Shown one piece after another: positions 56,127 through 64,000 of a DNA stretch of 64,000 nucleotides. Below the pieces are notes generated by a model. The model searched no databases and had not been told where the DNA came from. It saw only the letters and a program-made list of their open reading frames with translations. The DNA is from Apostichopus japonicus. Its lineage: Eukaryota > Echinodermata > Holothuroidea > Aspidochirotida > Stichopodidae. Location: assembly GCF_037975245.1 (NCBI RefSeq), contig NC_092568.1, positions 24,163,501 through 24,227,500 on the forward strand, read 5' to 3'. How positions within the stretch are numbered: the stretch's first letter is position 1; each line of letters opens with the position of its first letter. A program made the translations under genes and the position numbers.

Positions 56127-59100
56127 ATGGCCACTGTTTTCTTTCGACTATCTCTGTTTCTTTTGCTACTGGGAGCTATTTTAGTTACAGCTCAAGAACC
56201 TCTTTTCATCTATCCCGAGCATTTCAACAACACTCAACGGGATGCATTCATATACGGGACTTTTCCTGACGATTTTGCGTGGGGTGTGGCCACGGCAGCA
56301 TATCAAATAGAGGGCGCTTGGAATGTTAGCGGAAAGGGACCCAGTATCTGGGATACTTTTACTCATGTGGAAGGAAACATTTACAACGGTGATACAGGGG
56401 ATATAACGTGTGATAGCTATCACAAGTAAGTATAGTCTTACAATCATTGTTATGTAGTGTATTAACGTCCAACAGTTGACAGAGTTGCGTTTGTTACGTA
56501 ACGCCCCGCCCACCCCCAACCCTCCCCCCCCCCGCCTTTCCTCTTTGTCAAGCATATACATCATGAACACAATTTTCTTCTCGTTGCATTACAACTGTTA
56601 TACTATAAATACTTCAAGAGAATTTGTTAATCAAAGACAATGTAAGACAATCAGCATATATCGGCACATAACCTTCGTAGACTACCCGTATGTCTAGTTT
56701 CCGGTTGGCTGAAGTTGATATTACCATCTGTTACCATTTAATGGAGAATACCTTTGACACTCCCCAAACAGGTATAGACATCTTTTATGTTTGGTATACC
56801 TCACGATGAAGATCACCCAAAAGTGAAGCGTTGGTTAAATTTACGTAATTAACAGATAGTGTTTTAGTATTTATTCGACTGAAACAACAAACGGTAAAGC
56901 TAGCAGTAACACTATTCGTTTTCAAACGAAGACTTTTTCATCATTAGTCAATGTTTAATGGATAGAATCTAGGTCATTTCGCATATACTGCCAACGTTCA
57001 CTTGCAATTTAAGCATGCGGACATCGACTTTGTAATAGTGACAATGGTGATGTTGTTCATAAACAGTATGAACGATTTTGATATTATTGTATACTGCTAC
57101 CAAGAAAGGGGCAGGCACGTTCTAATCTCGATTTCTGAGTCAAAGGTTCATTGGTGAAAGCTTGTTACTTTTTCTGAGTACTCATACTGTGCATATACTG
57201 AACCATTTTGGGGCATTATTTTCATTCTTGTTGGAATGGGATGAGGACGGGGGAACATGGTGAACACGCAGTGCAGTCCCCCCGTCCCCCCCAATGAACC
57301 CAATGACATATGATATGGTAATCACTTAACGTAAGTTGGTATTTCTATATGCAGGTATGCTGATGATGTACAATTGATGGCTGACCTGGGAATCCCTTAT
57401 TATCGGTTTTCCCTTTCTTGGTCGAGGTTGCTCCCCGACGGAACACTCAATAGTTCCAACCCAGATGGCCTCCGGTATTACAATGACCTCATCGACGAGC
57501 TCCTCGCAAACGACATCACACCAATGGTGACGCTATACCACTGGGATCTCCCACAAGGCATTGAAGACATTGGTGGTTGGGATAATGAGGTTTCTATTCA
57601 ATACTTTGACGAGTACGCTGAGTACTGCTTTGCGAATTTTGGTGACCGTGTGAAGTTTTGGATAACTTTCAACGAACCTTGGGTGTTTATCATGTACGGA
57701 TATGGTGACGGCTCTTTCGCACCGGGACAGAGCGGAGGAAAGGCGAGAAGAGTCTATAATGTCGCGCACAACGTCATTCGGGCTCATGCGCATGCGTGGC
57801 ACACATATGATGATTATTTCAGGGAAGAGCAGGTATGCAAATGAATATAAAGATCCAGTCCCATGCACTTTTGAGTTATTGGGAGGTCCTTACTTTTTAT
57901 TCTGTCGGTTTGTTTGATACTTACCGTTAACGTTTTGAAGGCCTATATTTTTGTTGAAGTTCATTTTTTTAAATGTACACAAACTCGTGCATTACATAGT
58001 AATGTGTCATACTGGTCAGATGAAATAAGGTGTCTCGCAATGAAAACATGGAAAGTCTATTCTGACTAAAATTCGCATACTCAAAAAAATATTATAGTAA
58101 TAAAAAACCCAGATAAAACAGGCATACTTATAATCAACTTTATACTTGTAAATAATACGTCTTCTGTTAAGTTAATTTAAGGAACGTCCTAACTCCTATG
58201 GCAAATTTAAGGCCTCAATCTTTATTCCTTTTATTTAATTTGCTTTCTCTAGGAAGGGCTTATTGGTATAACACTCAACTCGGATAACTTCTACCCATTT
58301 AATCCTAAAGTCCAATTAGATGTCGAGGGCACTGAACGTATTCGACAATTCCAAGTTGGTTGGTTCGCTCATGCCATCTTCAAGAATGGAGATTATCCTG
58401 AGGTCATGAAGACCCGAGTTGCAGAAAAGAGTGAACAACAAGGTTACTTTAAGTCTAGGTTGCCGGAATTCACCGAAGAAGAAAAACTGTTTATCGTCGG
58501 TACTTCGGACTTTTTCGGATTAAATACTTATACCAGTTCAGCCATCATTGGTACGAGAATCGAGGCTCCGAGACCGGCTAGCTGGGAGACCGACTTGAAC
58601 GTGATCCCGTACAAGGATCGCACATGGCCGACCTCTGGATCCTCTTGGCTGCGTCCTGTACCGTGGGGGATAAGAAACCTCTTAAACTGGGTATCTGAAG
58701 AATACGGAAGCGATACTGCAATATACATCACAGAGAACGGGGTATCTACGGAAGATGTGAATGACCTTAACGATGAAAGTCGTACTAAATACTACATGGC
58801 TTACATCAATGAGGTTCTAAAGGGTACGTTTACACCTCTTCGTGTTGGAACAAGAGTGACAATTTAATCGTTGAACTTTTACATTTCTCTGTACATAGAA
58901 ATTAATCTTATTCCATTCAATCATAGCGTTTCCACGTTTGAAGTGATAATGTAACAAAACAAAACACACAAAATCATGGGAATTAATTATGTATATGACC
59001 TAGATGTGCACCAGTCGTTAACAGGAACCCGTCTTTGTGTGTGCGCTCATGAGTTTATCAGTGTTAAGGAGTCGGTCATGTGAGACTATAATATAGGGAT

Positions 59101-59603
59101 CTTGTCGACTGTCGATCCATAGGTCATGTACAACAATGAAGATGCATTGAGTCTTTCTAAGTACTTTCTAGACTGTCCATAAGTGACCGGCATTAATCTC
59201 AAGTGCCCATGGGGTTTGTCATGAAGGGTCTAGAGCGACGAAGGGGTGGGGCGGTTTTCAGAAGCGAAACGTAAACTCTTCTCACTGACATGTCCTATTT
59301 TGTTCTTCGTCCTTTGTTTCAGCTTATAAAATCGATGCAGTCAATGTCAAAGGTTACGTGGCCTGGACATTGATGGACAACTTTGAATGGTCTGACGGTT
59401 TCAGTGAACGGTTCGGTTTACACTACGTCGACTTCACAGATCCAGATAGACCGCGAACACCGAAGGAGTCCACAAAAACTTACTCCACCATTATTCAAGA
59501 AAACGGTTTCTTTCCCCCCGAACCAAGCAGTGGGAATTCTGGCATCGCAAACACAATGCTCGTAGTTATTTCTTTGATGTTTGCGGTGAACTTCGCTAAT
59601 TAA
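56127..59603 (+). CDS. GH1 beta-glycosidase D, GPI-type tail
   Basis: Four exons (56127-56425, 57355-57832, 58253-58823, 59323-59603) join in phase to 542 residues. Intron positions match those of A, B and C. The signal peptide is hydrophobic and ends [23 protein letters not shown] is the GH1 signature. The acid/base Glu is in WITFNEPW (about residue 207) and the nucleophile in IYITENG (about 420). The end, [20 protein letters not shown] and a few more residues, is a short hydrophobic tail after small residues, a plausible GPI signal. The sequence is clearly more diverged from A-C than they are from each other. It is probably an active extracellular beta-glycosidase; the substrate is unknown. 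Confidence 0.92.
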
Positions 59604-61299
59604 TTAGATTCCAGATTTGTGATTTGTCAGTGATGGCATGAAAATCAACTTAAATTTAGTAACCGCATCTAAGGTTAGGAAAATCTTAGTGGTACAACGA
59701 TTATTGTCAACGATAATTGCTGTTTGTGTTGTGTTCATTTACTTTGCATTATTACCTTGCTTCGGATTGGGGGGGGGGGGCAATGATGTGTCACAACTAT
59801 TCAGCACTTTCATTGTATTTCACTATCTTCATGTTGTCCGTATCTCAAGAAATGGTTGTCAGTATATAGTTAATGGATGTTCTCTTTTTAAACTTTGCTT
59901 GTTATTTTTAGAGCTCGAAAAGCTATCTCAGCGATGTCAATCTGATTCAATATAAGCTGAATTTTAAAGATAATAATTGAATATTCCATTTTGCTCCCAA
60001 TATTATACCCTTTTCTTTAATTTTTTAAACTTTGTATTGTTTGTCGAAATATGAAAATAGGTAGTGATGGAATTGCATTATTTAAAGCCGGACAGTAGTT
60101 ATGGGTGGGGTTTGTTTGGGGGTTGGAGGGGGTAAGCTTCCCCCACTTAAAAGAGGGGGATATTGTTCCTGTCCTTATATATATTTTTTAACTAGGCATG
60201 AACTCCATGGCACTGTGCTAAATCAATCAGATGGATTCTTGTAACAACAGAAATCAGACGATCACATTTTTGTTTCATGTACCTCATAACCCGTAGAATT
60301 TTCGTTTGTTTCTCGAAATTCGACATAAGTCGTAATTTTAACATGAGATCAACAAAAACCCGAAATATAAACAAAAGACATTTCTGAGATGAAAAGTCGA
60401 AATTTCGAATATCTCCATATAAACAGTCAGTTTTGTACAACAAGTCGAAACTTCGATACAAAATGTAGTGAATTGTACTAGTGGGATTTAATTGAAATTT
60501 CCAGATAATTGTTATAATTCGTCGAAATTTCGACATATTCCTCGACATTTCGCTTTTCATGCTAAGATTTAAGGACGAAATGGTCGGAAAAGTCGAAATG
60601 TAGAAAGAAATTTTAAAATAGAGTATAGTCGCAATATCGAAGAAAGAAAGAAGGCATTGCTGTTCCGTCAAAAAAGTGGTAAAGAAGCAAGTTATAACAT
60701 GTCAACAGTGGTGTATACACAAAATGGATGATAGGCTTGACGATGATATGATGCTCAGAGTTGGACAATTCTGATCGAGCAGTGCGAAGCTTATCGACTC
60801 ACCGCCCCTTGTATTAGGAAAATTTGTACTCAAAAGGTGTAAGCCCCCTCCCACTTCCCTTCCACACACACATACTAAATCAATATTATAACGTAATCAA
60901 ATAATGGTTTATTGGTGCACTTACTTAAAGTAAAATTAATTTGTGATATTTTTTATGAAATAAATAAAGAAATTTATGAGGTGGAAAGATTTGCTTCAAC
61001 CACTCACCTCAGACATCTAAGACACAGAAGACACTGTGTTCATGCATTTCAGCATCAATGTTATCTGAAAGGTTGCCAAGGATATCCCCTCCCCCAGGCC
61101 CCCTCCCCCACCTCCGCGGTCATCTTTCTGAAACCCTTTGGTAAACACGTTTTCCTGCAGAGGGCGTTATTCATCAATAACATTCAAGTACGGCTCTGAG
61201 AAAGAGTACAGTCAAAGAACATCTTTGGCACAGTGTAATTTCACAGCTACTGCTGCTCCTTTGCTACATAGAGTGAACGAATCTCTGTCAATTTTCATC
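59604..61299. other. intergenic between GH1 gene D and COX8
   Basis: A G-run is at 59769-59779. Between 60290 and 60610 there is a cluster of short palindromes of the type TCGAAATTTCGA and GTCGAAACTTCGA. The rest is AT-rich and I see no exon. The region just before 61300 should carry the COX8 promoter and 5'UTR; the frame is open upstream of the chosen start to 61138. Confidence 0.45.
60290..60610. repeat. cluster of TCGAAATTTCGA palindromes
   Basis: At least six palindromic or near-palindromic TCGAAATTTCGA-type words fall within 320 bp on both strands (for example AGTCGAAATTTCGAATATC and GTCGAAATTTCGACATATT). The arrangement resembles the fold-back elements elsewhere in the window, but I could not find terminal repeats or a target-site duplication. 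Confidence 0.5.
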
Positions 61300-63743
61300 A
61301 TGATAGGATCAACTAAAGCCGTTGTTTTATCACGACAGCTATGGAGGGTGCATCTTTTTAGGAGAACTGTCTACGCAGATCCTCCAAAAAACCCAATGAA
61401 AACATGGGTAGGTAATACATGCGTTTTAAGTCAACAATTTGCCGACGAAGTAGAGCAATCGTTAGGCTACTAATTTGCTACGCACACTAGTTTGTATGTT
61501 CCTAACATTAGGCTTAAATATGTCATGGACTACGTGACTGGGACACATTTTCGTTTGTGAGTCGGCCAATGCAATGTTTGTACCCCGTGCCGAATATAAA
61601 ACTGTTTCGGACCCAACTTATACCTATATTTCGAGACCTTTCTTTTGACTTCAAGTCGCATAGGCCTAGTCCTAAGGCATTTAGTACAACTAGCAATAGC
61701 ACAAGCCTAGCCTTGATAATGTGGGGGCCGTGTCATTCCGCCATCGGTACTTTCCACCATAGAAAATGTGCTCTTTACGCCAAAGAAAAAGTGCCATGTT
61801 ACCGCCATGGCGGTGAAGCATTTTTGAATGGTGGGTAGGAGTAACGTTAGTATGTAGGTTAGAAATATATGGTAACGGAGTGGTTGAATGAGTGAATGAT
61901 TAGCGTTGGTGGGAACAAGAAATTCACAGGAAAATTTCATTCACTTCACTCTATCTGGCCCGCAAATCCACAAAATCGGTCTTTTAAATTGACAATCAGG
62001 ATTGGTTTTTTTAATAAACAATCAGCCTAATTTAATTTGATTTATTCATCCAACTATTATACATGTATTTGAAGACAGTGTAGCGACTCTAACAAACTTT
62101 TCAGTCAACCTGTACATTAAAGACTGTGTATCAATGGGTACCGTTGTTTTCCGCACACGTTACTTTCCGCTGAAACAAAACGGTGTTTTCCGCAAACAAA
62201 TTTGTCAGCGGAAAACAACGTTTTTTTCAGCGGAAAGTAACGTTTTTTTTTGGGAGGGACAGAATCACTTACTGAATTGATTAGGCACATGGAATGATTT
62301 AGGAAGGTGGAGAAGATAGGATTTAACTGTAACAGGATAAATCGGCCATGATTTTAGATGTAACTCGTAAGAAAGGCGGTGCAAAATGCGTGTTCGACTA
62401 TTAAAACAGCCCTTACTTATACAGCCATTTCCAGCGAAAATCAAAGATACCGCCTTTTACAACTTTTTTTTAAACTATCATTACGCCGACCGCAGTTTTA
62501 ATACTTTATTAGATAGTCAATCCTTCATAACGCGGGTGTCCCTTTGCCCTTTTATCGGCCGACCACCACATACTTCTTTAATAATCCCTAATTACACACC
62601 CCCAAGCCTCTGTATTATAAGCAGCTTAACTTTTCTGACATGAACTCAGTCTAACCATCCTTTATCGACGTTCTTTGATACTTTCTCATGTTATTTTAAT
62701 CATCCTGCCTGAATTTGGTATCCTAAAATATGCGGAAAATATAGTATACAGGAAGGTGAAAAAAAGGTGTTTTCCGCAGAAGAATTTTTCAGCGGAAAGT
62801 AATCAGCGGAAAGTAACGTATGCGGAAAACAACTGAAACCGTATCAATTCCCCAATCTTGTCTTACCAGCGTACTGTCACTTTTGAAGACGGTTACCTAT
62901 CCATCCACGTGATTGAAAGAAAGTTTCACCGAAACATCGCTGTACACTAGTGTAAAGCAAAATCCATTCCTAAAATGTACCTTTCCGCCGTAGGTTTCGA
63001 TCCTTTCCGCCATGGCGGAAAGGAATGAAACCTATGGCGGAAAGGTATGGCGGTATGCACTAGATCCAGGTATGTTAACGTGGGAGGGGGCAGGAGGGGA
63101 TGTTAATTTCTGCCCCAGTTTCTGTCGTGACTTACCGCTCCCAAGATGGGTGTTTCTGGGCAATTCCATGGTAACGGAAGGACATTGGGACTAATTTTCT
63201 GACATTTGAACAAGTATATCATGAATATCCCCATTAATTACAACAAATAATTGTCATCATTGACTAGCTATAACTAGGTACTTCAATTTCCACATATTTT
63301 TTTTTTACACAAACCCTTCCCATGTTTGAAATATGAATATAAATGAGGTCGGTAACGGAAGGACAGCAAATGGGCAAGGGTTTTCACACGTCTTGAGTTT
63401 ATTGTAAAACTTGAAACCATTGGTGTTCTTACTGTACTTATGGCCAAATGTATTTGTACCATATCAGTGTTTAATATCACTTGCAATGTATTAATGTTCT
63501 TTCCATGAATATACTCATCGGTCCATGCTACATAGAAGCTCCTAATGGAAGGAGTGCTGCCAATCTTCAGTGCAATACATGAAGTTTTCATGCATAAAGT
63601 TAGCTGATTGAGGAACAATAACATGGTTTTCATTTAATTTTTTACAGGAAAATCTTGCAGGCTTGGGCATAATGACGGTAGGATGTCTTGCTGTACCAGC
63701 CTGGATCATGACACACATAGATGACTACAAAGCTAGAGAGTGA
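61300..63743 (+). CDS. COX8: cytochrome c oxidase subunit 8 (COX8)
   Basis: Two exons (61300-61407 and 63648-63743) join in phase 0 to a 67-residue protein, the normal size of COX8. Residues 1-25 or so (SRQLWRVHLFRRTVYA) are an arginine-rich amphipathic mitochondrial targeting sequence without acidic residues. The mature part has LGIMTVGCLAVPAWIMTHID, then DYKARE: one membrane helix followed by the conserved P-A-W-I-x-x-H-x-x-x-Y end of COX8. It is a small nuclear-encoded subunit of complex IV in the inner mitochondrial membrane. The start was chosen because it gives a proper presequence; an in-frame ATG at 61138 would add 54 residues of unlike composition. The intron carries a 705-bp transposon-like insertion. 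A possible ATTAAA polyadenylation signal is at about 63851. Confidence 0.85.
62136..62840. mobile_element. 705-bp MITE with 8-bp target-site duplication (hAT-like)
   Basis: The flanks are GTATCAAT at 62128-62135 and 62841-62848. The ends are imperfect inverted repeats: GGGTACCGTTGTTTTCCGC on the left and GGTTTCAGTTGTTTTCCGC on the right, read inwards. Both continue with ACGTTACTTTCCGCTGA. The subterminal TTTCCGC/GCGGAAA words recur several times on both strands, as in hAT-type ends. The 8-bp duplication fits hAT elements. I see no transposase. It lies in the intron of COX8. Confidence 0.8.
62984..63052. repeat. palindrome built from TTTCCGCC / GGCGGAAA
   Basis: CTTTCCGCCATGGCGGAAAG is a perfect palindrome at about 63003-63022, surrounded by further CCTTTCCGCC and GGCGGAAAGG words. 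It lies 140 bp past the MITE and shares its GCGGAAA vocabulary, so it may be a relic of a related element. Confidence 0.6.
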
Positions 63744-64000
63744 TTATGATGGTAAAGGAGGGACTTTTTCGTGGCAATGCAGTGCAAGAAGAGAAAACAG
63801 TTATGAAAGCAAGCGGGAGACCTATTTGTGATGTATGCCCACCAAGATGATTAAACATTCTGTGATTATTGAAATATGAAGTTCATCTATCAACCAGACT
63901 CACCTTACACTTTTAATTACTGACCAGAACTATACATGTCATTTCTGAATTCATCGACATAATTGTAGCGCTGTTGAGCGGGAAGAAAATTAGTGCCGTT
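63744..64000. other. 3' flank of COX8
   Basis: This is probably the 3' untranslated region and downstream sequence of COX8. I see no other feature up to the window end. Confidence 0.5.

Noticed and set aside
61138-61299. In-frame N-terminal extension of COX8
   Set aside because: COX8 proteins are about 70 residues with a basic presequence at the very start; the extension has neither the length nor the composition.
63012-63194. Open frame MAERNETYGGKVWRY and onward
   Set aside because: It starts inside a GCGGAAA palindrome relic within the COX8 intron and shows no homology or splice support.

Overview
The window is animal nuclear DNA. It has spliced genes with GT/AG introns, non-LTR and Penelope-like retroelements, MITE-like DNA elements, long microsatellites and a segmental duplication. 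The gene set (a tandem cluster of lactase/beta-glucosidase-like GH1 genes, a stand-alone P2X7 C-terminal-domain protein, a COX8 gene, a PDI-type ER protein) suggests a marine invertebrate, perhaps an echinoderm such as a sea cucumber. The taxon is an inference that I cannot confirm without a search. All gene models below were built by hand from splice sites and codon phase.

Region 1-14.5 kb: the last five recognisable exons of a plus-strand thioredoxin-domain ER protein (TXNDC16/ERp90-like, ending in the ER-retrieval tetrapeptide HIEL). It is surrounded and invaded by transposable elements. These are a reverse-strand LINE relic (292-1990) cut by a 1.85-kb element with terminal inverted repeats (2032-3881), another reverse-strand LINE tail (about 5640-6365), and a plus-strand LINE (6366-9830) that was itself hit by a 5'-truncated Penelope-like element carrying a decayed hammerhead ribozyme (7658-8360).

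Region 14.5-51 kb: a GH1 glycosidase cluster. Copies A (21313-24835) and B (34991-38554) lie in a segmental duplication of roughly 9.6-9.8 kb (15819-25377 and 29265-39102). Copy C (47012-50480) is their close relative. Copy E (40485-43865, minus strand) is a divergent relative with different intron positions. Between the duplicated units sits a minus-strand three-exon gene for a P2X7-type cytoplasmic domain, interrupted by one in-frame stop (25820-28684). A palindrome-rich fold-back transposon sits 33 bp upstream of one of its splice acceptors.

Region 51-64 kb: a further GH1 gene, copy D (56127-59603), and a complete two-exon COX8 gene (61300-63743) whose intron carries a 705-bp element with an 8-bp target-site duplication.

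All five GH1 proteins have a signal peptide and both catalytic glutamates, so they look like active secretory-pathway beta-glycosidases. C, D and E end in a hydrophobic GPI-anchor-type tail. A and B have lost this tail through a stop codon plus a one-base length difference, so the cluster probably encodes both surface-anchored and freely secreted forms.
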